Assembly (NCBI GenBank): GCA_032768795.1
Contig: CP136495.1
Span: 250,501 to 314,500 of the forward strand
Direction of reading: 5' to 3'
Origin: Tremella fuciformis
Lineage: Eukaryota; Basidiomycota; Tremellomycetes; Tremellales; Tremellaceae
DNA: 64,000 nucleotides
Shown in pieces: positions 20,904 through 32,582 of this stretch; the stretch's first letter is position 1; each line of letters starts with the position of its first letter. The notes under the pieces were generated by a model that was given only the letters and a program-made list of their open reading frames with translations, had not been told where the DNA came from and did not search any database. The translations under genes were made by a program, and so were the position numbers.

Positions 20904-21962
20904 TCAAGTGTCCAGCGACACGATAACGGCTGGGGACAGCGAAGGAGTGTACAGGAAAGCGTCGAACGCGGCGGCCGCCTGCACCAGTGGATCAAAACCA
21001 TCGTTCTGCCTGACCTGATCGAGAGAAGCGCCCTGACGGTTGTATCGATGCGGGCGAAGGTCCACGAGCAGGCCCTCATAGGGGGTCTTGATGAGATCCG
21101 TCGTGTCCTTCTCCTTGGCGTGCTCCATCCACCGGCTCAACTCCAGATACGGACCCAGGGGATATGTGACAGATGTCTCGTTTTCACGCCATAGTGCGCC
21201 AACCACGCGAAGCGGGCCGAGACACCCATCGACGAGGCGACTTGCTAAAGAGCCAGGGACACGTGCATCAAGATGCTCGACCTGTTCAAAGACAAAAATG
21301 GTGCCGCGCGGATGTCGCTCTGCTACCCATTTGAGCGTAGCGTACTGCGCAGCGTCGCGCTCGGCCGTGTCTCGATGATCCCCTCCGTGCGCTTGATGTC
21401 GTTGCAGGCGAGACCGCAGATACTGCGCGCGCTCGAGCTCCGCTGGATCGTGGAACAGCGAACGGTCTAGCTCGCCGTCCATGTTTTCCTTGTCCCCATA
21501 CATCTCCAAGCCGTATAGTCGAACTTTCTCGCCTTCTGCCCTGCCGGCATTGTGTTGTCGAAGCCAATGCAATAGCTCGATATTGGCTGCGAGCGCCTTC
21601 TGGGTCCAGGACCACACGCCCTGGACCGTGCGCTCGGTCAGCGGTCTCGTGTGTGTTCCACGAATGTACGCGTCTGCCGGCCGTGACAGCCAGAAGTTGC
21701 TCTCGACTGCGATGGCGCAGATGAGTCGGCGTTCGGCGAGATGTTGGATGACTGCGTTGCGGATATTCAAGTATTCCGACTTCATGTGTACGCCCTCGGC
21801 CCAGGCGAGCACACGACATCCTCTGGCCAGATTATCCACGAGTGCTGCAAACTCTGGAGTCGCTTCGAACGCGGATTCCTCGGAGACCAGCATGTTCTGA
21901 CGGAGTTGTGACGGATTCTTGCACAGGACGATCAGATTCACGTTGCCAATCTCAACCCGCAT
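20904..21962 (-). CDS. Erythromycin-esterase-family protein (PF05139-like)
   Basis: A single uninterrupted frame of 352 residues. Family landmarks: LAWAEGVHMKSEYLNIRNAV (the Glu and His of the catalytic GE-x2-H box), LICAIAVESNFW, ADAYIRG, VWSWTQKALAANIELLHWL, VRLYGLEMYG, IFVFEQVEHLD, ALWRENETSVTYPLG and a C-terminal FDAFLYTPSLSPA. Bacterial members open macrolide lactones or act as succinoglycan-biosynthesis-like hydrolases; fungal members have no known substrate. Lack of introns amid intron-rich neighbours is compatible with bacterial origin, but base composition is like the surroundings. An N-terminal extension of about 40 residues precedes the catalytic box. Confidence 0.8.
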   Translation of the reverse strand: MRVEIGNVNLIVLCKNPSQLRQNMLVSEESAFEATPEFAALVDNLARGCRVLAWAEGVHMKSEYLNIRNAVIQHLAERRLICAIAVESNFWLSRPADAYIRGTHTRPLTERTVQGVWSWTQKALAANIELLHWLRQHNAGRAEGEKVRLYGLEMYGDKENMDGELDRSLFHDPAELERAQYLRSRLQRHQAHGGDHRDTAERDAAQYATLKWVAERHPRGTIFVFEQVEHLDARVPGSLASRLVDGCLGPLRVVGALWRENETSVTYPLGPYLELSRWMEHAKEKDTTDLIKTPYEGLLVDLRPHRYNRQGASLDQVRQNDGFDPLVQAAAAFDAFLYTPSLSPAVIVSLDT

Positions 21963-22122
21963 CTATGCATGTCTTCTCCAACTCCAACGCCGAGGGAACA
22001 AGACATAGTTTCGGCCGACGATTCCAATGAAGCTACTGCTCGGAGTAGCGCATCGTCGGCGTGGAATTCTGCCGAGCTGTAATTGCATGATATCAGACTC
22101 GCCGCTCTACATGTTTCAGGTC

Positions 22123-22879
22123 TCACGCTACGACTACTGTCAGCTCCAAGCCTTTATTATACGGCAGAGTCATGTTGCTGAAGCGGCTCCCGTCTGCACG
22201 CAAGTACGCCAGCAGGTCGGCGTACCGTTCCGCGGAGCCTATGGTGTTGTCGGTGATGATGACGGAACCCGGTCGGAGTCGGCTCTCGACGGCCTTCAGG
22301 GCAGGCAGCGCCATCGGCGCCCAGACTGCGCATCAGTCCGCCTCTCCGTCGGATCATAAGGACTCCTTACTTACTGTCAAGGAGAAGAAGATCCACTGTT
22401 GGGACATTCTCCTTCAGAGTCTCGCGCAGGTCGCCCTTGCGTAACTCGATCCGTCGGAAGACGTCTTCACCCGCCTCTTGCCAGTACTCCCTGGCTTTGG
22501 CCGCTTTCGAAGGCTCGTACTCGGTAGCGATGACCTTGCCGCGACCTCCTACGGCGTTCAAGGCGAGCGCCAGATAGATCGTACTGACCCCAAAGCTGGT
22601 CCCGGCCGAAATCATCAGCTTTGTATACTGCTCCTGAATGTGGAAGTTTACCTCGACAATGTTCTGCGCTCGGATGGCAGTCGCGATTTGGTACACAAAT
22701 TGACACTTGTCTTCCTCGAGCGCGACAAACTTATCCCGCATGTAGTTGTCGAATCCCATCGCCTGCCCGGCGGCTCGGTCGAGGTTCTGGTCCTGCTCGA
22801 GCGAGAGGGCGTGGAGCCTGGTGAGAAGAGCGTGGACATGAGGTGGAGCCTGGACGGGATTTGGGGATGACATGATCAC
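22123..22879 (-). CDS. Class I SAM-dependent O-methyltransferase (caffeoyl-CoA OMT-like)
   Basis: Two or three exons on the minus strand from ATG 22879. The first frame gives a helical lid (LTRLHALSLEQDQNLDRA), then QNIVE, AGTSFGVSTIYLALALNA (SAM-binding motif I), RGKVIATEYEPSKAAKAREYW, IELRKGDLRETLK and VDLLLLD. After an intron it continues MALPALKAVESRLRPGSVII, TDNTIGSAERYADLL and a beta-strand end GLELTVVVA. A short in-frame insert between QNIVE and AGTSFG may be an intron (GTAAAC donor). Family members methylate catechol-type or other small phenolic hydroxyls. Divergent from the siderophore-type transporter gene. Confidence 0.8.
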
Positions 22880-23515
22880 CAGATGACAGATGTTCTGTCT
22901 CTCGCATCAGTCAGGCTACGCCTTATATATAGACCCGTCGGGAAGGCAACCCGAGTCCAGCAGTGTCGAGTCGGACATGAGGATGCATGCCGGTTGCCGG
23001 CCCCTTGACCCCCCGAGCCCCGAAACTGCCCCGCAGCCCCCAAGCGCTGATGAATGATTTGTATGCATGCGCACCTTTCCCGAGGTCAGTGTAGGGGTGG
23101 GAGTCCATAGCAACACATCAACGCTCCTCGCGATGTAGTCAGGCCGCTATGTGGTAGGCCAACTCGTCGGCTGTCTGCCTGCCCTTTTACACGAATCTTG
23201 GGCAGAGAGGGGTCGGCCGACTCGAAATGCGCAGTCTAGCTTCCGACCGCGTAGGAACGCCCCAACGTCAATTGCGGAGATGGTCTTGGCAGGGCAAGCG
23301 GCGAGCTCATGTTCGGTACGCCAGCAGTACCCTTTATCAGATATCCCTGGTCAGAACCTGTAGTTACGAGCATTCCAGCGGAGTCGTGAGCCGTGTGCGA
23401 GCGAGCGCAGAGGAACAATGAGAGAGCCGCTCCACTCAGACATGGCGTCCAGGCATATATAGGTCGCTGATGGCCGCGGTCACTTCTTCTAACCGTCGTC
23501 TAGAGGGTTTTTGTC
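22880..23515. promoter_or_regulatory. Divergent promoter between methyltransferase and siderophore transporter
   Basis: 636 bases with a TATA box at each end: TATATATA at 22924-22931 reads on the minus strand about 45 bases before the methyltransferase ATG, and TATATA at 23454-23459 lies about 57 bases before the transporter ATG. I did not find convincing GATA-factor clusters that would show iron control. Confidence 0.55.
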
Positions 23516-25822
23516 ATGCAGAGAACCGACACTCGCAACACAGAGACTGACAAGGTCGTCCCGGGCTCGACTGAGCTTCCGACGCTGGACCAGCAGCCAA
23601 CGTCCGATCATCCAGTGGTAGAGCGCAGTCAGGGTGTGGCTAAGATCGAAGCGCTGTGTGAGTCTCGCTGCCAGAGAGGAGCTGCTAACGGCGCAGACCA
23701 TGTCTTCGGTAACGGCTGGAAAATCTGGTTGCTGTACGCTTCTATCGGCCTCATCACCTACATCTACTCGTTGAGCGGTAACACCACGTCCACATGTATA
23801 TCCAGCCCTTGTGGTTGGATCGCACAGGCTGACAATCGCAGATTTGGCGTTTGCCACTTCCTCCTATGGCAAGCATACGGCTCTTGGGACGATCTCGGTC
23901 ATCAATACCGTTATGGCCTCAGTGGCCAAGCCATTCATTGCCAAGGTGAGCCGCACACATGAGCCATCACACTCCACTGACTAGAGATCGCCGACTACAC
24001 GTCGCGTCCCGTGGCGCTTCTTCTTGCCGTCAGCTTGTACTGCCTGGGCTATACCGCCGTCGCGGCGTCCCACCGCGTTGCCGATGTCGGAGCTGGCGAA
24101 GTCTTCTATACTCTGGGTAACACTGGAATCCAGTTCCGTCAGCGTTCCCACCCGCCATGCACGATCGATTCTGACAAGCCCCAGTCAAGCAGCTCCTCGT
24201 GTCCGACATCACCTCGCTCAAGTGGCGCGGGCTCGCGCAGGCCCTCAATCAGAGCCCGCCCATCATCAACGCATTCGTCGCGGGCTATATCTCGTCAGGT
24301 ATCTCCGCGTTCTCTCAGAATGGCTGGCGATGGGGCGTGAGTAAAGGCACTAAAAGGGGCTACAGACGCTGACCTCTCAGTATGGCATGTTCATCATCCT
24401 CGTGCCGGTCACCATCGCGCCGGCCATCATTATCCTCTTCTGGGCCGACCGTCGTGCTCAAAAACTGGGGCTAATTTCGATCAGCGCCCCAAAGATCGTG
24501 GCAGATGAACACCCTGTTGGCCGTGGCTATATCGCTAAACTCATCCGGGGTGCCCGGCAGCTGGACGCCATTGGGCTTGTGCTGCTGGGCACCTCGCTGG
24601 CTCTTATCCTTGTTCCATTTACCCTAGCAAGGACAGCGGATGGAGGATATCACAACCGTATGTCTGCGCCAGGGCCGTCCGCCGCGGGCTCACCGTTCGT
24701 AGCGTCTATCATTGCCATGCTGGTCGTAGGAGGCGTCTTGTTCCTTACCTTCTGCGGTTGGGAGTTGCGTGTCGCCTCGCATCCGATCATGCCCCGACGC
24801 GTCTTCAACCGCACATTGGTCGGTGCTCTACCGCAACAGCGACTCGTACTGACTAGATACTGTAGCTGTGCTGCATGCTGATCGATCACTTTTACTTCTT
24901 GTCCAATTTCCTGCAGACAATCTACTTCTCCTCCTACATATATGTGGTAAAGGACTGGTCGGTGAGTTGGCAAATTCAGCGCAGCTCTACGATGTTAATC
25001 CGCAGGACCGCAACTACCAATTCTTCAACAACACGTTCATCTCCTGGAGGTCTGAGAGCCGTGCTGACGCCCTGCAGTGAGACAGTCGCTCTGGCCGTCT
25101 TTGCGTTCATTCCCGGCACCTACCAACGCGTCTTCCACCGATACAAGCACATGCAGATTGTCGGGCTCGGCATCCGTACCTTGTGAGTCCGACAGGTATG
25201 CGTCAGCTAATCCGTCAGAGGCTGCGGCCTGCTGTACTACTCGACTATCAATCGCTCCGACGCGGTGGTCATCATTGGACAAATCATCGCTCCCCTGGGC
25301 GGAATCATGTCTGCCGTAGCGTCGCAGACCGCCTGCGAAGCCTCCGTGCCGCACAACGACATGGCGCTGGCCCTCGCTCTGCTCGGTATATGGACGTCAA
25401 TCGGCGGGTCTATCGGTGGGGCAATCGCCGCAGCAGTGTGGAACAGCGTGCTCCCGAACAAGCTGCAGTACTACCTCGGGTCTAGCTTCTCGTCGGACGA
25501 CATCGACGATATATTTGGCAGTATCACTGTGGCGCGCAAGACGCAGCCGAGGGACAAGGTCATCGACGGTAGGTCGCGAGCCGAGCAGCAATCCGTGGTT
25601 GTGCTCATGCTTCGTTCAGCGTATTGCGATACCATGCGCCACTTGCTCCTCGGCTCGCTCGTCGTGTCGTTTGCCCCGTTCATCGTTTCCTTCTTTACCA
25701 GCAACTTTTACCTGGGAGACACGCAGAACGCCGTGGATGATACCGTCATCATGCTCAAACCCGCCAGGGAGACGGCAGAACAGGCTGTCCGAGAGAAAGT
25801 AGCACAGGAGCACACGCAGTGA
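23516..25822 (+). CDS. Siderophore-iron transporter-like MFS protein (ARN/SIT family)
   Basis: Roughly ten exons. A hydrophilic N terminus from ATG 23516 leads, after the first intron, to GNGWKIWLLYASIGLITYIY, then a short exon with the TS-x-Y segment, VINTVMASVAKPFIAKIADY, RPVALLLAVSLYCLGYT, AGEVFYTLGNTGIQF, LVSDITSLKWRGLAQAL, NAFVAGYISSG, GMFIILVPVTIAPAIIIL, LCCMLIDHFYFLSNFLQT, IPGTYQRVFHRYKHMQIVG, QIIAPLGGIMSAVASQ and a C-terminal pair of membrane segments with SFFTSNFYLGDTQNAVDD. The order and the 14-segment layout are those of fungal siderophore:H+ symporters, which import ferric hydroxamates at the plasma membrane. The exact ligand cannot be read from sequence. Confidence 0.85.
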
Positions 25823-26174
25823 TCGGCACCTGGTCCAAGATGTATCGTAGTCTCCGTAGCAAAGCTTCAATTGCGCACACGCTCGAGTCTTCATGAAGGA
25901 TCTCATGCACTCATTGGGCGTGAAAGCCGCCGAAACCTCATAGCGATGAAAGCTCTATGTCGCTCAAATACCAATCCTATGCTGGTCAATACCAATCCGA
26001 GATCCGTCAGTTTCCGACCGGCCCGATGATGCCGAACCGGAATCTCATCGTGATGCAAAAGACGCGACGACGCCAGGTAGCCGAGGGTGGGCTGCTCGCA
26101 GCTCGAGCAGAGCCGAGGGCGGTCGTGACGTTGTACATGCACTCCAGCACGAGCAGATCGCTCAATTGACCACG
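25823..26174. other. Spacer between siderophore-type transporter and FAH-fold gene
   Basis: 352 bases, nothing coding recognised. Confidence 0.4.
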
Positions 26175-27116
26175 ATGCCGGCGGCAACACCAGACTTGAC
26201 GGACTTTGTCCACCTCGGGAAGAAGGCGGGTCTTATCTTTCGCAGCTGCGAGTTTGGGTGCTGAAGGGTAGATTATTGGTATTGGGAAGGGCTACAAGAG
26301 CGCCTGGCCAGAGCTAAAGGTGGGCAAACCCTTCGCTATGAAGGAAGGGAAGAGGATGGGCGGGCGGTGTTGATGGGCAGGAGGGTGATGCGCTGCCTGA
26401 GCCTATCGTGTTTTTGAAGCCTACCTCGACCTACACCTCGACTGGCAAGACGATTGACCTGCCGCACGGCTGCGATGTGGTGTATGAGGGTGTGTGAGGC
26501 TTGAGTATGCACATCCAGATGGCTGACGAGCAGTCGAGCTCGCCGTAATCATAGGGAAAGAAGGGAGGGACATTCCTCTCAGTCAAGCGAAGGAGCATGT
26601 CGGGGGATACGGCTAGTCCACTGCTGGGCAGAGGGAAGGGGAGTCAGCTGACACACAGCGGTCGCACTGGACATTGCAGCGGCCAACGTGGATGCCGAGG
26701 CGATCAGGAAAGGCCTCAACACCTTTACGCCAGTGGGCAGGTTCCTCCCGCTCAGCAGCGTCAAGGACGCCCGAAACCTCCAGCTTGATCTCAAAGTCAG
26801 TCACGCTATCGATGTGACTTCTCGCGGCAGGCAGGCTGATGGGCAGATCAACGGCCGGACCGTGCAGGCAGATACGACGGCCAACATGACGTGGTCCATC
26901 TCTCACCTCATCAGCTACCTCTCGACACTGTACACGCTCTACCCCGGCGACATGATCCTCACTGGCACACCTGATGGAGTTGGCAACTTGCAGGACGGCG
27001 ACGATGTCTTGGCCACTCTGTCAGGTCCGGACGGGGTGTTGGACACGCTGCACATGAAGGCGGTCTTGCGGAAAGGGGGGTACAGGCCGGACGGGAACTG
27101 GCTGGCGAGACTATGA
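26175..27116 (+). CDS. Fumarylacetoacetate-hydrolase-fold protein
   Basis: Several exons; boundaries in the first half are approximate. ATG 26175 begins DFVHLGKKAGLIFR. Then come IGKGYKSAWPEL and EPIVFLKPTSTYTSTGKTI. CDVVYE joins across an intron to VELAVIIGKEGRDIPLSQAK, supplying one metal-binding Glu. VALDIAAANVDAEAIRKGLN, FTPVGRFLPLSSVKD, WSISHLISYLSTLYTLYPGD and ILTGTPDGVGNL complete the catalytic fold to TGA 27116. About 280 residues, the size of FAH-superfamily hydrolases and decarboxylases acting on diketo or sugar acids (acylpyruvases, 2,4-diketo-3-deoxy-rhamnonate hydrolase). Convergent with the AVT gene, 92 bases away. Confidence 0.75.
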
Positions 27117-27208
27117 GTTCCTATGCATTGTCCTTCCTTAGCATTCCTTGACAACTTCGAACATTGACTAGACTTCATTGATTTACAACGCCTTCATGCC
27201 CTCAACAA

Positions 27209-29842
27209 TCATTCGCTTCCCCTCGGCAAAATGGCCCATGCCGTCCCGCCCACCATGAGCATCCCCGAAACAAGCAAGACCGCCCAATAAGCCATCTTGG
27301 CCGTCGCCGACAGGCGGACGCCCGTCGTTTCCCCCAACATAAGCCAGAACCCAATCTGCGGTCAGCGCTGCTCATTGAAGTTCAATGGTGACTTACCGGC
27401 AGGATGATACAGATCAAAAAGGCTGAGAAGCTGCCGAGGAATGCCATGACCTTCTCGAACCCCGGGAAGACGATGGCCACGCCCACCACGGCGGCTGTCA
27501 GGCCGATACGCAGTAAGACTCGTAGGATGGTCTTGCCCCTTTCTCCCCGAGAGAAGACTACGCCCGAGGTGTTGAAGCCAGACTCATCCTCCCACACACT
27601 TGACCGTCTTCTCCGGCGTGGGGTCGGCGAGCTCGGAGGTGAAGAGAGATCCGACGAGTCTTTCGCGTCCTCCACCACGAGCTGTATGGCAGGAGAGAGG
27701 TGCAGGATGGACTCGAGTGTGAGGTGTAGAGGGCGAGTCGAGAGGGCAAACTTGGTGATTGGCGTCAGGGCTATCAGATATAAAGCCGTGATGTTAAGGT
27801 ATCGCGGGTAGCCAAATTTGGGGTTCAGAAGGTCCTGGGTCACCTGCTCGTCAGCGAGAAGAGACGCTCCACAGATGTGCACGGACCTCCTCAGAAACGG
27901 TATTGCCGAACATCAGATAGCCCGCTGCTCCCGCGACGAAACTGATCAGTGTCGCGATGAGGAAGGCACGATTGACGACCTGCACTTCAGTGACTGCTCA
28001 CGCTGCGTTATGATGCTCACCTTGTCGAAGTGGAGGGGGTGCTTCATGTCTCTTGCTAGTGAAGGCATTACAGAGTGGCCTCCAAAACCAGCAAGCATGA
28101 GACCAAGACCTCCAAGCACATTGCCGCCGTGGAAGTCGGGCGACCAAGATGTCACTTGAGGGTCTCGAATTGAGCCTGGAGCCCCGGCCTTCCACAATCC
28201 ATCGGCAACCACTATGATCAACAGCAACAAGGTGGATATGCTTGATAGGAGCGACGGGAGCGACAGGAGGGACAGCGGAAGGAAGGTCGTTGGGGCGACA
28301 CTGGCTGTCAGCGACACAGCGATGGCAAGTTGAACGTACATCAGGAAGGCGACAAGTTTCCAGCCACTAATGGAGACAGACGGCGAGAGGGCGAACAAGG
28401 TGTCACCGAATAAGACGATGAGAGCGACGCTATGGATCAGGGTCGATTAGTGAAGTCCTTCACGGGGAGACTTACGCCAGTCCGAATAGCTCAAAGCAGA
28501 ATCTGACTCTTAGCTACTGATATAGGTGCTGTTGAGTGGACTGACAAAGTGGAGATCAGCCCATTTGCCCATGACCCAAAAGCTTTCCGACCGATATCCG
28601 TGTAGCCAAGCAATCTTCCGTCCGCACGGATAATTCTCGCAAGGAGCTTTGCCCTGCTTGGTCAGCAAGACATCACAGCACCTCACACGACCTCACGTGT
28701 GACAAGTCACATAGCCAAAGACCGCAAGTAGAGCGGAGCCGACTGCCCAACCGGCATATGAGAATGCCAGTGGCATGCTGAGTAAGCCGATACCCACAAG
28801 CACGGCGACAGCATTGAACAGCTAGGTGTCAGTAGAAGGAGTCTGTAAGAGGAATGGATGTACTGTCTGCCCGTCCGTGCTCTGCCCCAAAGGCGCTGGT
28901 CGCGCTAGTGAACTTCTCCTCCTCTTTCGAGGACCGCCTCTCTGCTTAGACGATGGGGACAAGAGAGGCGCAGTCTCGGTATCGGGCGATCCGGAGCCCA
29001 ACGACGGGGCCAGTCCCACGGTGATGGTACCCGGCGAAAGATCCTTTGATGTTTCCGACGATGGAGGACGCTCCGTCCCAGGACTCTCGACACCCTCGCT
29101 CAAGTCCACATCCGCCCCCGGAAGGAGCGCGATGGACGGTGCTGGTGAAGCCATCCGTCCACTCAGCAGAGGTGGACGCAGCCCGGTCGAAACTGAGCCA
29201 AGCTTTGTGCCTCCTCCTGGACTCACGTCGTCCGAAGAGACGCGTCGAACCTTGACGGGCGGAGCGGACCACTGGACGCGCAGATTCCCCTCCAGCCTAT
29301 CTCGAGCGCTCTTGCTCACCACCGGTGATGTCTGCGACGGTCCCGCGACTGGATCCGCTTCGAACAAAGCGGGGTCGGAGCTGGCTCGTCGGTGGTCTGC
29401 CTCCTCCTCGTCATTGACCGCTTCCTCGTCTGCGCCTGACTCGTCCACGTCTGACGGCCATCCTTCTGGATCAGAAGCCCGATGGCGCAACGAGCCATAC
29501 GTTCCCCGACTGGCTGTAGATCTCGACGCGTGGGATGGTGAGCCCGATGCAGGGGTCGATGCCGGCGCGATGAACGACGGGACCGAGCCTATCTGACCAT
29601 ACCGCATCTGCTGAGAGCGCGAGACTGGCACTTAGTTTTGTGCCCCACATAAAGATGATTGGTCGAGGTCACTCACAAGAGAACACAATGTCGAGACTGC
29701 TCTGCAGTACTCTGCTCTTCTTGCGCCTCACCCTCGTCACCTGCCCAGGTATCGGCACGCTCCTTTCACCTCTCCCGTCACGAGACGGCGGCTCGAGTGG
29801 GGGGTCAGGCATCTCGAGTTGTGGTCCAGAGTCAGGTGTCAT
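27209..29842 (-). CDS. AVT-type vacuolar amino-acid transporter (PF01490)
   Basis: Minus-strand gene with about nine exons. Exon 1 from ATG 29842 reads MTPDSGPQLEMP and ends LDIVFS. A long exon gives a 250-residue cytosolic Ser/Pro/acid-rich N terminus (EADHRRASSDPALF, GGPRKRRRSSL). After a 45-nt intron the transport domain begins LFNAVAVLVGIGLLSMPLAF, then YAGWAVGSALLAVFGYV. Later segments include WKLVAFLMYVQLAIAVSLT, GGLGLMLAGFGGHSVMPSLA, YLNITALYLIALTPITKFAL and IVFPGFEKVMAFLGSFSAF, with LLVSGMLMVGGTAWAILPRG last. The pattern matches yeast Avt1-like H+/neutral amino-acid antiporters of the vacuole membrane. A Ser-rich loop with PTPRRRRRSSVWEDE could be phosphorylated. Confidence 0.85.
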
Positions 29843-30149
29843 TCTGTTGAAGAATGCGGCCTGACCCTCGTCGGACGTTCTCGCAGTGGAGCTCGCTTCT
29901 CCGTTGCCCGCGTGTGTCAGTGGGAGGTGGTGAGCTGCTTTGAGATAAGACGGAGAATGGGATGGGTGGGTTTACAAGGGAGAGCGATGACGATTGGAGC
30001 CCCGGAAAAACCGGGAAAACCTCGGACATCCTTACTCCGAACACCATCAGAACCACACTCGTCTCTGCATCACCACCATCATAGCGCACTGTCGCACGAG
30101 AAGCAACGAGTGGGCTGCAAGAGCAGTGACGAGGTCCTCGAAGCTCGTC
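29843..30149. promoter_or_regulatory. Divergent promoter between AVT-type gene and ERG8
   Basis: 307 bases between two outward-facing start codons. No TATA box or named motif recognised. Confidence 0.4.
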
Positions 30150-31827
30150 ATGGGATCGCTTGGCACCAGCCCGAGTGAGACGACCGTGGTCTCCGCCCCG
30201 GGAAAGGTGCTCGTCACCGGGGGCTACCTCGTGCTCGACCGCAAATACTCTGGTCTCGTCATAGCCACCTCGTCTCGCTTCTACGCCATAGCTCGCCCTC
30301 ATACATCTACATCCACCTCGGTGCGAAAAGCGAAACGAATATCGGTACGAGCTGGGCAGTTCCCCAAGGACAGCAGCGTGTGGGAGTATGATCTCCATCC
30401 GACATCAGACGGGCTCGAGCTCAGACCAGTCGATAGCAAGGCGGGCAGAAACAAGTTTGTGGAGATCACTGTGGCCAAGGCGATAGAGTACGCATATCAG
30501 GTTCTTGAGCGTGATCATAGGTCAGGCAAGGGCTGGACGGAGCTAGAGGGACGGGTACCGAATGGGCTTGAAGTCATTGTTTTGGCGGACAACGACTTTT
30601 ACTCGCAGCGAGAACAGGCAAGTTGTACCCTCATCTCACACAGACCTGCTCGACATTCCTTGGGGACCCTATGCTGACCAGAGAAGCTTTCCGCCAGAGA
30701 CCTTCCCGTCCGAATCTCCTCGCTCGACTCCCTTCCACCTTTTTGCCCCCTGCCACGGCCTATAGGAGAGACAAACAAAACCGGCCTCGGGTCATCGGCA
30801 GCATTGGTGACATCTATCACCGCCGCGATACTACATCATCTTCGAGTCCTTGATCTCTCCCCAGACCAAACCACCTCCTCATCCTCCAAGACAGACCGCT
30901 CGCCAGCGTTGGACACGATACACTCGGTCGCACAGTACGCCCACTGTCTCGCCCAGGGCAAAGTCGGATCTGGATTCGACATCGCGTCTGCCGTATACGG
31001 CTCCCATCTGTACACACGTTTCTCGCCCAGCTTGCTCTCGCCCCTTATGACATCCCACTCGCCCTCTGCAATCCTTTCCTCCGGTGTGTTGGAAAATATG
31101 GAACCAGCACAATGGGATCAAGGAGCAACTCCTGTGAGATTACCCCGGGGTATCCGACTGCTGCTGGCGGATGTAGATGCGGGCACAGACACGCCCAGTT
31201 TCGTGGGCAAGGTCCTAAAGTGGAGAGCAAATAATGCCCCCGAGGCCACGGAGCTGTGGGACCGGCTCGATAGTGCAAATGGGCAATTGGTCAAGGCGTT
31301 GCAGCAGCTGGTCGACCTTGAACATACGCCAGAATACGATCTGGCCCTCAACGGAGACGCGGTTGGTGAAGGCGCGGCTTTGGACAGCTCAGTGGCCAAG
31401 CATCTAGCGGAGGCCACTCTGGCGCTAGTCGTCAGTGTTCATGGCTTGTTTGTGCGACGGCTGATCAATCTAGGGCATACGGGCATGTATGAGAGAAATG
31501 TCCGGCAAGAGTGGAGTCCCGATAGAACCACCAGAACAGACTCGCCTACTCGACGCCTGCTCTCAGTGCCCTGGCGTGCTTGGTGGAGGCGTACCGGGCG
31601 GTAAGTCGCCCTTCAGTTCCGATGCCTGTCGCTAATCTTAAACAGCTGGGGGCTACGATGCTATCTTCCTGCTTGTCGTTGACCGACCAGAGGTGATTGC
31701 TGCCGTTGAGACTGTTTGGGAGGGCTGGACAGAGATGGCAGTGTGCCCTCTGTCTGCGAGGCAGAGCGATGGAGGGCTGAGACTTGAACCCCGTGAGCGA
31801 GCCGAGGAGCTGGATGCTTCTTTGTGA
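30150..31827 (+). CDS. ERG8: Phosphomevalonate kinase
   Basis: GHMP-family kinase that phosphorylates 5-phosphomevalonate to the diphosphate in the cytosolic mevalonate pathway feeding ergosterol. ATG 30150 starts MGSLGTSPSETTVV followed by SAPGKVLVTGGYLVLD (N-terminal GHMP strand and helix). VIVLADNDFYSQRE ends exon 1. After introns, KTGLGSSAALVTSITAAIL is the glycine-rich ATP loop. Next come LAQGKVGSGFDIASAVYGS (typical ERG8 signature), a divergent middle, EPPEQTRLLDACSQCPGVL and GAGGYDAIFLLV, with TGA at 31825-31827. About 480 residues, in the family range. Introns are near 30615, 30690 and 31500-31645. Confidence 0.9.
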
Positions 31828-32582
31828 CGAGCGTTTCTCGAGATGTGCATACATTCAGCATCTGCAGCTGACTTCTGACTCGGCGCAGCTGGGCATACTG
31901 AATCGCGGGACATTTATCAAGCGGACAATGTTGTGAAAGGATTCAGGGGACCTATACTCCACAGCGAAGAACAAATGTTTGACAGCGTCCGCAGTCACAA
32001 CTCAAGAAATCGTATCCAAATCCTGAATCTCCCCAATGGACGGAAATCGCGGTGAGAACGCTTGCAGTGACGTCGCTATGACCGGAGAACGCGGAGCCTC
32101 GGTCGTCGTGTGCCTCTCGTTGGCGGTTTTGAGACAACAGATGAGGTAACTTTTCTGACTGCCCCGGCGCCCTGTATGGGTGATGATACGTCCAGCTCTG
32201 AACAGCGAACAGCTCTGCGTTCAAGCAGTGAGACTCCTTATCGTGCTTCTTGACGAGACAACAGGGTCGCGAACAGCCCCGCAGATTTGAGCTAGAGCTG
32301 TGCCGCGGTGGTAGAAATCGTGACAATGTACTGCCATTTCAAATTGGACACTGGCTGTCAGTCTCATCGGGTTGCAATTGGCGATTGGAAACGCAACATG
32401 ATGTGAGATCGACATTTTGCGAATGTGGGCGCCTCCGATATCATAACGGATTGCTCACCTTTGACCATCCTTTCTGCGTCTGCACTGTAGCCGCTGTGCA
32501 GCCGAAGACGTAATGTTACTGTTCTCTCTCTACACATAATTGAACGGCTTGCTGTCTTTGCTAACTCAGTTTGCACGCACCA
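31828..32582. other. Spacer between ERG8 and the family B array
   Basis: 755 bases. No coding homology, RNA gene or repeat recognised. Confidence 0.4.

Noticed and set aside
28822..28870. In-frame TAG before the AVT transport domain, at first suggesting a broken transporter
   Set aside because: A 45-nt intron with a GTACAT donor and a CTGACACCTAG acceptor removes the stop and gives TDGQT joined to LFNAVAVLVGIG, the expected family sequence.
28826..29596. Long plus-strand open frame opposite the AVT gene N terminus
   Set aside because: It mirrors a low-complexity, GC-rich coding exon. The minus strand has the start, splice sites and continuing homology.
31770..31810. T-loop-like sequence (GGTTCAA motif on the minus strand) suggesting a tRNA
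   Set aside because: It lies inside the conserved 3' end of ERG8 and has no matching acceptor stem, D-arm or anticodon arm.
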